A stretch of DNA of 64,000 bases from Polyangium fumosum (GTDB lineage Bacteria; Myxococcota_A; Polyangia; Polyangiales; Polyangiaceae). Within the stretch, counting starts at the first letter, position 1. Every line of letters begins with the position of its first letter. The notes below the pieces were generated by a model. The model was not told the origin of the DNA. It saw nothing but the letters and a program-made list of their open reading frames with translations, and did no database searches. Positions 17,764 through 27,280 of the stretch are shown here, in pieces. Location of the stretch: positions 124,001-188,000 of the forward strand of contig NZ_SSMQ01000009.1 of assembly GCF_005144585.1 (NCBI RefSeq). Direction: 5' to 3'. The position numbers and the translations under genes are program-made.

Positions 17764-17930
17764 CCAGCGGATCGATGGACGCGTGCCAGCGCGTCGCCCG
17801 GGCCGTACCAGCGCATGCTGGTCCGCGCTCGGCCGCCCACGGAACGGGCGACCCGAACCGTTGGGCGGGGCCATCCGCCGCTGGTACGGCGCGAGCGACG
17901 CGCGGGGGCCCTTGAGCTATCCGCTGCGAT
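17764..17930. repeat. Large imperfect inverted repeat upstream of the type IIG-like gene
   Basis: The 24-nt arm at 17790-17813 is complementary to 17879-17902 except for a short internal mismatch block. Inside are further paired G/C tracts (GGCCGCCCACGG against CCGTTGGGCGGGGCC) and a small perfect hairpin ACCAGC-gcat-GCTGGT (17807-17822). Outside, an 8-nt CAGCGGAT pair extends the symmetry to about 165 nt. The short word GTGCCAGCG occurs twice on the left flank. It fills the divergent gap between the neprosin-like and restriction genes. Confidence 0.6.
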
Positions 17931-17948
17931 GCGACTACCTTGCCGCGC

Positions 17949-20900
17949 ATGACGACAGGGACGATCGATCTCGACAAGCTCGTACGCACCCTGGCGAACC
18001 GGAACGCGACGCGCACCGAGGCCAACGTGCAGAGCGGACTGCATGCGCTGCTCCTCGCGGCGCCGCTCTCCCTGGAAGAAGAACAGCTACGCGATCTCGA
18101 CGTGGTGCTGGAGCAACAAGCGGGCGCTCGCAAGCGGATCGACGTCGAGGCCGGCCTCTGCGTCTTCGAGGTCAAGCGTGACCTCCGCAAGGGCAACGTG
18201 AGGCAAGACGCCGAGGCGCAGCTCGCGGGCTACGTCGCCTCGCGGACGCAAGAGATGGGACAACGGTACGTCGGTGTATTGACCGACGGCGCGGAATGGC
18301 GCTTGTACCACCTGAAAGGGAGCGCGCTGCACCTGGTCTCGTCCTTCACGGTCGACCCAAGCAAGCCGGATGTCGAAGGGCTCTCGGTATGGCTCGAGGG
18401 TGTGCTCGCCACGAGCGCGAAGATTGCGCCCACGCCCCAGGAGATCACGCGCCGTCTCGGCGCCGACAGCCCGGGACACAAACTCGACTTCGCAGAGCTT
18501 TACACGCTTTTTGCGCAGCATCGCGACGAGCCCACCGTGAAGCTCAAGCGCGAACTCTGGGCGCGTTTGCTTACCACGGCGTTCGGCACGGGATTCATCG
18601 ATCGCGACGAGTTGTTCGTCGAGCACACGCTCCTCGTGGCAATCGCGGAGGTGATCGCCCATGCCGTCAGCGGCCTCGATCCCACCGCGCAGGACGTCTC
18701 CGCGGCCTCGCTCGTGACCGGCGAGCTCTTCACGGAGGCGCAAATCCGCGGCGTGGTCGACGCAGATTTCTTCGATTGGATCGTCGAGGTCCCCGAAGGC
18801 GACCGCTTCATCAAGGTGCTGGCCCGTCGCCTCGCGCGTTTCACCTGGCGCGACGTCGAGCACGACGTGCTCAAGGTACTCTACGAGAGCGTCATCGATA
18901 CGGCGCAACGCAAGCAACTCGGCGAATACTATACGCCCGACTGGCTCGCGGATCGTATCGTCGACGCGGCCGTGACGGACCCGCTGAACCAGCGCGTGCT
19001 CGATCCGTCGTGCGGCTCCGGTACCTTCCTCTTCCACGCGATTCGGCGCTACCTCGACGCCGCCGACGAGGCGAAGCTCGACAATGCGACCGCCCTCTCG
19101 GGCCTGACCGGACATGTCTTCGGAATGGACATCCACCCCGTCGCCGTGACGTTCGCCCGCGTCACGTACCTCCTGGCCATCGGCCCCGCGCGCCTTCAGG
19201 CCGAGGACCGGCCTTCGATCTCGATTCCCGTCTATCTTGGTGACAGCATCCAGTGGGGACAGGAGCGAACCCTCTTTACAAGCAACGCGCTGGTGATCCC
19301 GACGCTCGCTGGGCATCTCTGGTCGACCGAGCTGCGCTTTCCCGCACGGACACTCGCCGACGTGGGTCAGTTCGATCGCCTCGTTGCGGAGCTCTCCGAT
19401 CTGGCGAGCATCCGCCGTGCGCGTGGCGCGCCGGTCCCTGGGCTCTCGGCGGTCTTCCGTCGTTACGCCATGCATTCCGACGACCAACAGGTGATCACCG
19501 AAACATTCAAGACCCTTTGCCGATTGCACGACGATGGCCACAATCACATCTGGGGCTATTACGTGCGCAATCTCGCTCGCCCGGTCTGGCTTACGAGGTC
19601 GGAGAATCGCGTCGACGTGCTGATCGGGAACCCCCCATGGCTGTCTTACCGCTTCATGACGGCGGCGATGCAAACCGAATTCCGCAAATTGAGCGAAGAG
19701 CGCGGGTTGTGGGCCGGTGCCGCGGTCGCCACCAATCAGGACCTTTCCACCCTGTTCGTCCTTCGCAGCATCGAGCGGTATCTCCGTCCAGGAGGCCGCT
19801 TCGGCTTCGTCCTGCCCTGGTCCGTCCTCCGCGGGCGGCAGCACGCCGGGTATCGAAAGGGACGTTATGCCCTCTTTCAATCGAAGGACCTGACCGTCTC
19901 GTTCGACGATGCCTGGGACCTCCACGCGGTGAAGCCTGCGTTTTTCCCGGTTCCAAGCTGCGTGATCCTCGGGCAAAACGCAAACGAGCCCAGGGCACTA
20001 CCCTCCTCCGTCGAGCGATGGTCGGGGCGGCTGCCGCAAACCAATCTACGATGGGAAGCCGCGAAGAAGCACATCACGCGCGCGGGCGCCTCGGTCCAGG
20101 AGGCCAAGGATGCGACGCCGGGCAAGGGCTCGGCGTACGAGGAGCGATTCGCGCAGGGGGCCACGGTCGTCCCGCGTTTCCTGCTCGTCGTCGAGCAACG
20201 CGCGGCCGGGCCGCTGGGCTCGGGCGCAGGGAGGGTCCCTGTCCGCAGCCGACGGAGTCCGAACGAAAAGGCGCCCTGGAAATCGCTCGCTTCGCTGGAA
20301 GGGAGCGTCGACCGCCAGTTCGTGCGATCCATGCACCTCGGCGAGACGGTCCTCCCCTATCGAACGCTACCGCCGCTCAAGGCCATCATCCCCTGGGACG
20401 GCAAGCGCCTCCTTCATGGTCGGGACGAGCGCCTCGGGCTCTATCCGGGGCTCGACGATTGGTGGCGGCACGCAGAGTCGCTGTGGGAAGCGCACCGATC
20501 GAGCGAGCGCCTCTCCCTGATCGAGCGCGTCGACTACCACCGCGGGCTCTCCAACCAGTTCCCGATCCCGCCGCAGCGTGTCGTTTACAGCAAGAGTGGG
20601 ATGTACCTCTGCGCCGCCATCCTCCGTGACAACGCCGTCATCGACCACAAGCTGTACTGGGGGACGGCGAGCAGCCTCGAGGAGGCACGTTATCTGGAGG
20701 CCATCCTCAATAGCCATGTCGTCACCGAGCGGTTGCGGCCCCTCCAGGCGCGCGGCGAGCACAACCCGCGCGATTACGACAAGTACGTCTGGCACCTCCC
20801 GATTCCCTACTACGACCCGGACGACGAACGCCACGCGCGACTGGCGAAGCTCGCCGAGGAAGCGGAACGGATCGCGGCTTCCGTCGCGCTTCCCACGGGC

Positions 20901-20999
20901 AAGCGATTCGAGACGATGCGAGGTCTCATCCGCAAGGCGATCGCCGCGACCGACACGGGCCGGCAGATCGAGGAGGAAGTCGCCGCGCTGCTGGGATAG
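17949..20999 (+). CDS. Type IIG-like restriction endonuclease / adenine methyltransferase
   Basis: 1,016 residues from ATG 17949 (a TTG at 17940 is possible but has no advantage). The N-terminal ~170 residues contain a PD-(D/E)xK-like nuclease core, RKRIDVEAGLCVFEVKRDL. The methyltransferase core has SAM motif I LDPSCGSGTFLFHAI near residue 352 and the catalytic NPPW of gamma-class N6-adenine enzymes near residue 561. The C-terminal third is a likely target-recognition domain. One polypeptide with nuclease, MTase and specificity parts is the type IIG (Eco57I/MmeI-like) plan; a PglX- or DrmM-like phage-defence methylase is an alternative. There is no separate S or R subunit nearby. An inverted repeat lies upstream and an unknown gene 66 nt downstream. 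Confidence 0.82.
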   Translation: MTTGTIDLDKLVRTLANRNATRTEANVQSGLHALLLAAPLSLEEEQLRDLDVVLEQQAGARKRIDVEAGLCVFEVKRDLRKGNVRQDAEAQLAGYVASRTQEMGQRYVGVLTDGAEWRLYHLKGSALHLVSSFTVDPSKPDVEGLSVWLEGVLATSAKIAPTPQEITRRLGADSPGHKLDFAELYTLFAQHRDEPTVKLKRELWARLLTTAFGTGFIDRDELFVEHTLLVAIAEVIAHAVSGLDPTAQDVSAASLVTGELFTEAQIRGVVDADFFDWIVEVPEGDRFIKVLARRLARFTWRDVEHDVLKVLYESVIDTAQRKQLGEYYTPDWLADRIVDAAVTDPLNQRVLDPSCGSGTFLFHAIRRYLDAADEAKLDNATALSGLTGHVFGMDIHPVAVTFARVTYLLAIGPARLQAEDRPSISIPVYLGDSIQWGQERTLFTSNALVIPTLAGHLWSTELRFPARTLADVGQFDRLVAELSDLASIRRARGAPVPGLSAVFRRYAMHSDDQQVITETFKTLCRLHDDGHNHIWGYYVRNLARPVWLTRSENRVDVLIGNPPWLSYRFMTAAMQTEFRKLSEERGLWAGAAVATNQDLSTLFVLRSIERYLRPGGRFGFVLPWSVLRGRQHAGYRKGRYALFQSKDLTVSFDDAWDLHAVKPAFFPVPSCVILGQNANEPRALPSSVERWSGRLPQTNLRWEAAKKHITRAGASVQEAKDATPGKGSAYEERFAQGATVVPRFLLVVEQRAAGPLGSGAGRVPVRSRRSPNEKAPWKSLASLEGSVDRQFVRSMHLGETVLPYRTLPPLKAIIPWDGKRLLHGRDERLGLYPGLDDWWRHAESLWEAHRSSERLSLIERVDYHRGLSNQFPIPPQRVVYSKSGMYLCAAILRDNAVIDHKLYWGTASSLEEARYLEAILNSHVVTERLRPLQARGEHNPRDYDKYVWHLPIPYYDPDDERHARLAKLAEEAERIAASVALPTGKRFETMRGLIRKAIAATDTGRQIEEEVAALLG

Positions 21000-21065
21000 A
21001 CGGCGCGTCCTCATCGCCATGTCACACGGACCCTCTCTCCCCTCGCCCCGATGAAAGGAACCCAT

Positions 21066-21908
21066 ATGCCGATCGCATTGACCCCCGAACAACAAACCAT
21101 TCTGGAAGAGACGCGCGCCGCCTCCAACCCCGCCGAGTTCGAGGCCTTGCTCATCACAGCGCAGCCTGAAACGGACAAGATCGTGCGGGAATCGCTCGCG
21201 CCGAACCAGCCGATCGGCGTGACCTTGACCGAGCTCCGCGATCTCTTCCTCGCTGTCACGCAGCACGCGGCGCAGCTCGACGCGCACAACTACGCGGCCG
21301 GGCGCCGCGCCCTGTTCCGCGACGCGATCCGCCTGCTCGAGACAGCACACCTTTGGTTTGGCGAAGGCCACCGCACCGGCGCGTTCCGGGTACGGACCGT
21401 CGCGGAGGTCGTCGAGGCGAGCCGTCCGTGGCGCGCGCGCCTCGCGGCGTATGGAGAACACGCGTTCGCCTTCGAGCCGGAGCTCGCGGACGTCTTCGGC
21501 GATGTGAACACGACAGGTACGCTCGACGAGGAGGTGGACGACCTGCGCGTGCTCCTCCAGGCCGCGAAACAACACAAAGCGGAGCTCGCGGCGGTCGGGA
21601 TGAGCGACGATTTCGTGAAGCTGGGCGAAGGGCTCCTGCGTGAAGCCGAGAATCGAGACTTGCTCGGCGTCCTCGGGCTACGCAACCAGGAAGAGGCGAT
21701 GCTGCTGCGGAACCGGATCCTGACGTACGCCGTCCTGCTCGGACGACAAGCACGCGCGGCGGGGGTCAATGCGTGCTTCGACGACGCGGAGGCGCGGCGG
21801 AGGTTCGAGGCGGCGTCGTTCCGGGAGGCCCTCCGGCGGCTACGGCCGAAGCGGCGAGGGAGCAAGGAGGAGCCCACGACCCCAGACGGGGCCCCCGCCG
21901 ATAGCTGA
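21066..21908 (+). CDS. Unknown helical protein downstream of the type IIG-like gene
   Basis: 280 residues from ATG 21066, preceded by AAAGGAA at 5 nt; an in-frame ATG at 21051 would lie ahead of that box. The protein is almost wholly predicted alpha-helical and Ala/Leu/Glu-rich (for example LTELRDLFLAVTQHAAQLDAHNYAAGRRALFRDAI), with a disordered basic-then-acidic tail. There is no signal peptide, membrane segment or recognised motif. It follows the restriction gene by 66 nt on the same strand, so cotranscription is plausible. It could be a partner of the restriction protein, or an unrelated cytoplasmic protein. Confidence 0.6.
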   Translation: MPIALTPEQQTILEETRAASNPAEFEALLITAQPETDKIVRESLAPNQPIGVTLTELRDLFLAVTQHAAQLDAHNYAAGRRALFRDAIRLLETAHLWFGEGHRTGAFRVRTVAEVVEASRPWRARLAAYGEHAFAFEPELADVFGDVNTTGTLDEEVDDLRVLLQAAKQHKAELAAVGMSDDFVKLGEGLLREAENRDLLGVLGLRNQEEAMLLRNRILTYAVLLGRQARAAGVNACFDDAEARRRFEAASFREALRRLRPKRRGSKEEPTTPDGAPADS

Positions 21909-21920
21909 TTCACCGGTTCG

Positions 21921-23846
21921 TCAGGGCGCGAGCCGGACGCCGAAGAGATCGGCGCCGCCGCTGCTCGTGACCGTCCCGAGCGGGTTGCCGAACACGATCT
22001 GCTGCTCGAAGCTGCCGCCCAGGATCACGTCGCCTTTGCCGTCGATGGCAGCGGCCCAGGCCGTCTGCGTGCCGTTCCCGCCAAACGTCTTCGTCCAGAG
22101 CGGCGCCCAATTCGACGGGGCGAGCTTCGCGACGAAGACATCGTATCCATTGCTCGTCGTGATCGTTCCGGCGCCGAAATCGATCGAGTTGTCGAAATGC
22201 CCGGTTACGATGACGTTGCCTGCGCCGTCCGCGGCGATCCCGGCGCCGCGCGAGGTCCCGGTGATCCCGTAGCGCTTGCTGTTCACGTGATTTCCGTTCG
22301 ACGCAGCGAGCTCGGCCACGTAGAGGTCCGTGTTGCCGGCCGAGGCCATCATCGATCCGCCGCCAAAATTGAGCGAGCCGGTGAAACGGCCGGTGAGGAG
22401 GACATTGCCGTTCGGCGCGGCGGCGATGTTTCCATGGAATTGATCTCCACCCGAACCAAAGAGCTTGCTCCAGATGTGATTGCCGTTCGACCCGTTGTAC
22501 ATCGCGACCACGAAATCACGACCGCCGGCACCGTTCATCTGGCCGCCGCCGAGATCCACACCGGACTCATACGTTTCACCCAAAATCGCGACGTTGCCGT
22601 CCTTTGTGACCGTGAGGCGCCGTCCTCGCTCGTTACCATTGCTGGCGAAGATCTTGCTCCAAAGGTGATTGCCCGTGGAATCATAACTCGCCAAGAAAAT
22701 GTCTTCGTCGTCGGGGACAAGGTTGTTGCCCCCGAGGCTCACACTGTCGTCCGTGACCCACCCCGTGACGAAAAGATTCCCCGCGGCGTCGACGTCCACG
22801 TCCTGCGCAGATTGTGCGCTCGTCGTGCCGAACCTCTTGCTCCAGACATGCGCGCCCGCCCCATCGAACGTGGCGATGAAGATATCGAGGTCCTGGCTCT
22901 GCAGGGCGTCCCCGCCGAAATTGATCGAACCGCTGTATTCGCCCACCACGGTGATCTGACCTGCGCTGCTGACGGTGACGCCACGGGCGAGGGCGACATC
23001 CGCAGAAAACGTCTTCGCCCATTGCATGTTTCCGTCCGCGCCGACCTTCGCGACGTAGGCGCTGCCCTGGCTCGCGCTGAAGACGAAAAGATCCTGCCCG
23101 AGCGCCGCGTCGACCACCCCTGCAACCACGTATCCACCGTCGGGCGTGAGCGCCACGTCGTACACCCCGTCATCCAGCGGGTCCGAATTTTTCCCGGGCG
23201 GCGTGAAACCTTGCTTCACCGTGCCCGTGCACATGGCAATGGCCGTCCCGTCGCAATCCTCGTCGGTCGCCGTCGTGCAATCATCGAACGCAGGAAAGGT
23301 CACCTGCATGCAGCCCTCGATGGTCTTCCCATCGCTACTGCACGTCCCCTTCCCAACGGCGCAGGTACCTTCGAGATCCGGCAAGTCGCACTCGACGTCC
23401 GCTCCAGGCGCACAAATACATACCTTGTCCATCGCGTCGGCTTCGCCATTGCAGTCCTCGTCCCCGGCCACGTTGCAATCTTCGGCTGCCGCAGGAACGA
23501 CCTGAGCCTCGCACGGACCAAACTCCGAACCATCGTCCGCGCAGAACTGCGTGCCTGCTTTGCATTTACCGATGCCCTCCGTGCCGGCGGGCCCCGAATA
23601 ACACGCCCTCGTCTCGCCCGCCGTACACGGCTCGCCGCCCGTGCCGCCCGTGCCGCCCATGCCCCCCGAAGCCCCCGCGCCGCCCATCCCGCCCGCGCCC
23701 GCCGTCCCCCCCGAGCCGGCTGCGCCGCCCGGGTTCACGGGCTTCGATCCATACGTGTCGAGCCCACACGCGAGCGGCGCCGCGGAGAGGCCGAGCACGG
23801 CGAGCAGACCCAGAGAGCGACGAATCCGACGATCCGCGTGAGGCAT
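21921..23846 (-). CDS. Beta-propeller (SBBP-type repeat) lipoprotein
   Basis: 641 residues from ATG 23846, chosen because GGAG lies 7 nt upstream; the ATG at 23852 is too close. The lipobox is APLAC. A Gly/Ala-rich linker (about 36-72) and a Cys-rich module with DEDCNG and DEDCDG words (about 73-205) come before the main body. From about 215 to the end, seven to eight repeats of roughly 50 residues each read like VWSKRFGTTSAQSAQDVDVD then NLFVTGxxxxxxxFGG. These SBBP-like repeats form a beta-propeller. A surface-exposed binding role is inferred. Confidence 0.75.
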   Translation of the reverse strand: MPHADRRIRRSLGLLAVLGLSAAPLACGLDTYGSKPVNPGGAAGSGGTAGAGGMGGAGASGGMGGTGGTGGEPCTAGETRACYSGPAGTEGIGKCKAGTQFCADDGSEFGPCEAQVVPAAAEDCNVAGDEDCNGEADAMDKVCICAPGADVECDLPDLEGTCAVGKGTCSSDGKTIEGCMQVTFPAFDDCTTATDEDCDGTAIAMCTGTVKQGFTPPGKNSDPLDDGVYDVALTPDGGYVVAGVVDAALGQDLFVFSASQGSAYVAKVGADGNMQWAKTFSADVALARGVTVSSAGQITVVGEYSGSINFGGDALQSQDLDIFIATFDGAGAHVWSKRFGTTSAQSAQDVDVDAAGNLFVTGWVTDDSVSLGGNNLVPDDEDIFLASYDSTGNHLWSKIFASNGNERGRRLTVTKDGNVAILGETYESGVDLGGGQMNGAGGRDFVVAMYNGSNGNHIWSKLFGSGGDQFHGNIAAAPNGNVLLTGRFTGSLNFGGGSMMASAGNTDLYVAELAASNGNHVNSKRYGITGTSRGAGIAADGAGNVIVTGHFDNSIDFGAGTITTSNGYDVFVAKLAPSNWAPLWTKTFGGNGTQTAWAAAIDGKGDVILGGSFEQQIVFGNPLGTVTSSGGADLFGVRLAP

Positions 23847-23993
23847 GACCATTCTCCTGTGCGAAAAGCAATACGCGCCGAAGACGCGCTGGGGGAGGAA
23901 TCGACTTTACGGGAGCACGGCGGCCGAATCAATCGGCCCGCGCCCAAGAGCCGACGGGTTGACGCTGGCGCGCTCCGGCATCATCGCCTCGGC

Positions 23994-25268
23994 GTGCCCC
24001 GCCTCTCCGCCCGCGTGCACCTGCCCTCCGGCCGCGTGGCGCGCCTCTCCGACGAGGCCGCCCGGCGCGCCGCCGCACACGCCCGCACGCCCGACGTGCG
24101 ACCCGGCGGCAGCATGGAAGCGCTCGGGATCCTCGAAGCCAAGGACGTCGCGCGGACCGACGCAGGCGCGCCAATCGACGTGCGCGGGTTGTCCTTGCGC
24201 GACTTCCACGTGCTCCGCGCGCTCCTGGTCCACGCCGGCGTGCAAGCCGAGGCGCCCGCCGAGCTGCCGTGCGAAAACTGCGGCGAAGCCTTCCGCGTCG
24301 CGCCTTCGAGCCTGCTCGAGATCGCGCCGTTCGTCGACGCAGAGCTCGACGACCCCGAGCTCGACGCGCCCTTCGATCACGAAACGGCCCACGTGATCCC
24401 GGCGATCCGCGTGGGCACCGAGCTCGCCCGATCGATCCGGATCGCCGCGCGTACGGTCGAGGAGGCCCTGCCGCTCTTCCGCGCCGAATCCGCGCCGACC
24501 CGGATCACGCCTGCGCTCGTCGTCGCCATGGGCATCACCGCGCTCGGCCGCGAGCGCCGCGCCTCCGCGATCGCCAAGGCGCTCGCCGCGGCCCCGGGCG
24601 AGGCCTACCAGGCCGTCGCCGATTGCCTCTACGAAGCGCATTATTCGGCGCGCCTCGTCGCCGTGCACCGCTGCGCCGCGTGCGGCGCGCGCAACGACCT
24701 CGACGTCCCCTGGCAGCGCGAAATCCCCTACGAGATCGGCGAACCCCGCAAGGCACGCCGCGCCTTCCCGGACCTCGACGCGTTCGAGGCGATGGTGACG
24801 AGCGCCGCCGATCGCATCTACCAAGCGCGCCGCGTGCGCAACATCGACCTCATCGTCGACGACGGCGTGCCCGCCTGCGACGACGGCGGCGAGCCGCTGC
24901 TCGGCTGCTACACGCCCGGCGGCACGGACGCGACGCTCGGGATCCCACGGGCGCCCGAGATCCGCTTGTTTTATCGGACATTCCAGGCCGAGCACCGCCA
25001 CGATCGCTCGTTCGACGTGGCCGCCGAAATCGACGAGACGATCGACCACGAGATCACCCACCACCTGCACCACCTCGCCGGCGACGACCCGCTCGACGAG
25101 GAAGAACACGCGGTGATCGAGAAGGAAGCGATCCGCAGGATCGGCAAGCGCGAAGCCGCGCGCCGCGCGGGCCGTGGCCTCGCGTCGGAGCTCGCGGGGT
25201 TCGTGCGGACGACGTGGCCGCTCTTCGTGATCGCGTTCGTCGCCACGTATTTCACGTTTTGCCGCTGA
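23994..25268 (+). CDS. HExxH metallopeptidase-like protein with zinc-ribbon pairs and C-terminal membrane anchor
   Basis: From GTG 23994 the frame gives 424 residues; ATG 24115 (384 residues) is an alternative start. Two CxxC pairs (CENC about residue 94 and CAAC about 227) suggest a zinc ribbon flanking a helical region. The C-terminal domain contains DHEITHHLHHLAGDDPLDEEE, a zincin HExxH motif at His352-His356 with an acidic stretch behind it. The last ~25 residues (TTWPLFVIAFVATYFTF) form one membrane segment, so it is probably tail-anchored with the protease in the cytoplasm. No family name can be given with confidence. It is followed after 53 nt by a parvulin gene on the same strand. Confidence 0.65.
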   Translation: MPRLSARVHLPSGRVARLSDEAARRAAAHARTPDVRPGGSMEALGILEAKDVARTDAGAPIDVRGLSLRDFHVLRALLVHAGVQAEAPAELPCENCGEAFRVAPSSLLEIAPFVDAELDDPELDAPFDHETAHVIPAIRVGTELARSIRIAARTVEEALPLFRAESAPTRITPALVVAMGITALGRERRASAIAKALAAAPGEAYQAVADCLYEAHYSARLVAVHRCAACGARNDLDVPWQREIPYEIGEPRKARRAFPDLDAFEAMVTSAADRIYQARRVRNIDLIVDDGVPACDDGGEPLLGCYTPGGTDATLGIPRAPEIRLFYRTFQAEHRHDRSFDVAAEIDETIDHEITHHLHHLAGDDPLDEEEHAVIEKEAIRRIGKREAARRAGRGLASELAGFVRTTWPLFVIAFVATYFTFCR

Positions 25269-25321
25269 AAGAAGCGAGCCGGCTTGACCTCGGCCCCCGC
25301 CCGGCAAGAATGGCCCTCGTC

Positions 25322-26353
25322 ATGCGTCCTGCCTCGATCCTGCGCGCGATCCTCGCCTCCTCGATCGCGCTCTTCGCCGCCACGGCCACGAGCTCGTACG
25401 TGCTCGCCCAGGCGGCCGCGCCGAGCGACGGCGACCCGGTCGTCGCGAAGGTTGGAGTTCGAACGATCACGGTGCGCGAGGTCGAGCGAAAGCTCGCCGC
25501 GATGCCGCCGTTCCAGCTCCGCTACTTCGGCAAGACGCACGACGAGATCCGCCGCAAGTTCGTCGAAGAGACGATGCTCAAGGAGACGCTCTACGCCGAG
25601 GGCGCCGAGGCCGCGAAGATGCGCGGTCTGCCCGAGGTCGGCGAGCGCATCCGCAGCGTGCTGCGCAACGCGATCGTCTCGCAGATCCGCGCCGAGGTCG
25701 CCGCGCAGGGCGCCGTGACCGACGAGGAAGTGCGCGCCTACTACGACACGAACCGCGACAAGTATCACGCGCCGTCGCGCGTCGCGATCTGGCGCATCCT
25801 CGTGGCGACGCGCGAGCAGGCGCTCGACGTGATCCAGAAGGCGAAGGCCGACCTCTCGCCAAAGCGCTGGAACGAGCTCGCGCGCGACCTGTCGCTCGAC
25901 AAGTCGACGAACATGCGCGGCGGCAACCTCGGGCTCGTGGCGCCCGATGGAACGACCACGGACCCGAACGTGAAGGTCGACGTCGCGCTCGTGAAAGCGG
26001 CCGAAGGCGTGAAGGACAGCGAGCTCGTGCAAGAGCCGGTCGCCGAAGGCTCGTCGTGGGCCGTCGTCTGGCGGCGCCAGAGCATCAAGGCGGTCGACCG
26101 CCCGCTCGACCTCGAAGCGCCCTCGATCAAGCAGATCCTGATGCACGAGCGCACGCAGAAGAAGATCCAGGAGCTCGTGGCCGCGCTGCGCAAGGAGCAC
26201 CTCGGCGAGACGAACACCGACCTCCTGGAGATGCTCGGCGTGAGCGCGATGGGCGAGGTCGCGCCCGCCAAACGCCCCGGCACCTTGCCCTCGTCGCGGC
26301 GCCCCGCCGCCGGCCCGCCTGCGCCCTCGCAGACGCCCGCGGGCCCGCGCTGA
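25322..26353 (+). CDS. PpiC/SurA-type peptidyl-prolyl isomerase
   Basis: 343 residues from ATG 25322 (ATG 25310 is in frame too). A signal peptide (about 1-35) directs export. An N-terminal SurA-like helical region (VGVRTITVREVERKLAAMPP, KFVEETMLKETL) precedes a parvulin-like domain (about 155-245) with RVAIWRILVATREQALDV and RWNELARDLSLDKSTNMRGG-type loops. A proline-rich tail ends the protein. It likely assists folding of envelope or outer-membrane proteins. Lipidation is not indicated. Active-site conservation beyond the general parvulin pattern cannot be judged by eye. Confidence 0.75.
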   Translation: MRPASILRAILASSIALFAATATSSYVLAQAAAPSDGDPVVAKVGVRTITVREVERKLAAMPPFQLRYFGKTHDEIRRKFVEETMLKETLYAEGAEAAKMRGLPEVGERIRSVLRNAIVSQIRAEVAAQGAVTDEEVRAYYDTNRDKYHAPSRVAIWRILVATREQALDVIQKAKADLSPKRWNELARDLSLDKSTNMRGGNLGLVAPDGTTTDPNVKVDVALVKAAEGVKDSELVQEPVAEGSSWAVVWRRQSIKAVDRPLDLEAPSIKQILMHERTQKKIQELVAALRKEHLGETNTDLLEMLGVSAMGEVAPAKRPGTLPSSRRPAAGPPAPSQTPAGPR

Positions 26354-26359
26354 CGCAGC

Positions 26360-27175
26360 TCAAGCGAACGCGAACGCCAAGAGCAACCCGAGCGCCGACA
26401 CGATCGCCGAGATCACCGCGACGACCGTACCCGTGCGCCGCGCGCGCAGCGCCGCATCCTCGGGCAAACCGTACACGCCCTTGAGCAGCGCGTCCGAAGC
26501 ACGACCCGGCACGCGCATGGAGAGCGCGAGCACCTCGGCCGCCGCCTTCGCGCCGCGCGATCCGAGCATCCAGATCGCGCCGAGCGGACCCGTCATCAGG
26601 TCCCAGCCGCAGGAGTACAAACCAAACCGGAGCGCGCGCCTCCGTTGCGGCCGCGCTCCCTGCTTTCGCGCGCCCGCGTCGAGCGCCGCGCCGTGGCTCG
26701 CGTGCGCCAGGACCATCCAGAGCGCGAGCGCGGGCACGCCGATCACGAACCACTCGAGCGCCCGCACGCGCATCTCCGGATCCCCGATCACCTGCAGCGC
26801 GAGGTGCGGCAACGCGAGCGCCGCGATCGGCAGGAGCATCGCCACCATCGATCCGACCGCGAGCATCTCGGCGACGATCGCGAACCGCACGGCCGGCGGC
26901 AACGCGCCGTCCGGCAGCGCCGAGAAAAACGCGTCCGCGCCCTGCGTCGTCGCGAGCGCCGTCCCCCAGAGGCGCGACCACGAGGTCCCTCCAGGACGCT
27001 CCCAAGGCACGATGGCCATCACGCCCGAGGCCGTCTCATCCGCCGGCGTGCACCCGGAGCAATCCGACTGGCCGCAGATCGTGCAGAGCACGGCCGCGGG
27101 CACCTCGAATGCATCGGTGTCGGACGAGTCCGCTCTCGGCCGGACGCGTTGCGCGCTCATCGGTGTCTTGGCCAT
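26360..27175 (-). CDS. Multi-pass membrane protein with N-terminal Cys cluster
   Basis: 271 residues from ATG 27175; the open frame upstream to 27274 is atypical. Near residue 32 a CTICGQSDCSGC cluster could bind zinc. Four to five hydrophobic segments follow, two around residues 105-165 and others at about 200-215 and 250-271. The general pattern resembles Yip1-like membrane proteins, but no signature allows a firm call. It is downstream of another zinc-ribbon membrane protein on the same strand, and the pair probably forms one unit. Confidence 0.6.
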   Translation of the reverse strand: MAKTPMSAQRVRPRADSSDTDAFEVPAAVLCTICGQSDCSGCTPADETASGVMAIVPWERPGGTSWSRLWGTALATTQGADAFFSALPDGALPPAVRFAIVAEMLAVGSMVAMLLPIAALALPHLALQVIGDPEMRVRALEWFVIGVPALALWMVLAHASHGAALDAGARKQGARPQRRRALRFGLYSCGWDLMTGPLGAIWMLGSRGAKAAAEVLALSMRVPGRASDALLKGVYGLPEDAALRARRTGTVVAVISAIVSALGLLLAFAFA

Positions 27176-27280
27176 GGCGCACCTCCGACGGACCCGCCCC
27201 GCGCCGCGCGAAGAAAAGCCGCCGCCCACACAATACGCGAATCCTCGGCCCGTGTCGACCTGGGGCGGCCGCAAAAGCCG

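Noticed and set aside
17496-17952. Small genes in the divergent region before the restriction gene
   Set aside because: Frames on both strands are Arg/Ala/Pro-rich, overlap the inverted repeat and have no start signals. The palindrome explains their openness.
22197-23990. First part of a plus-strand frame running to 25268
   Set aside because: Antisense to the beta-propeller lipoprotein gene. Only the part from about 23994 has protein character (zinc ribbons and HExxH).
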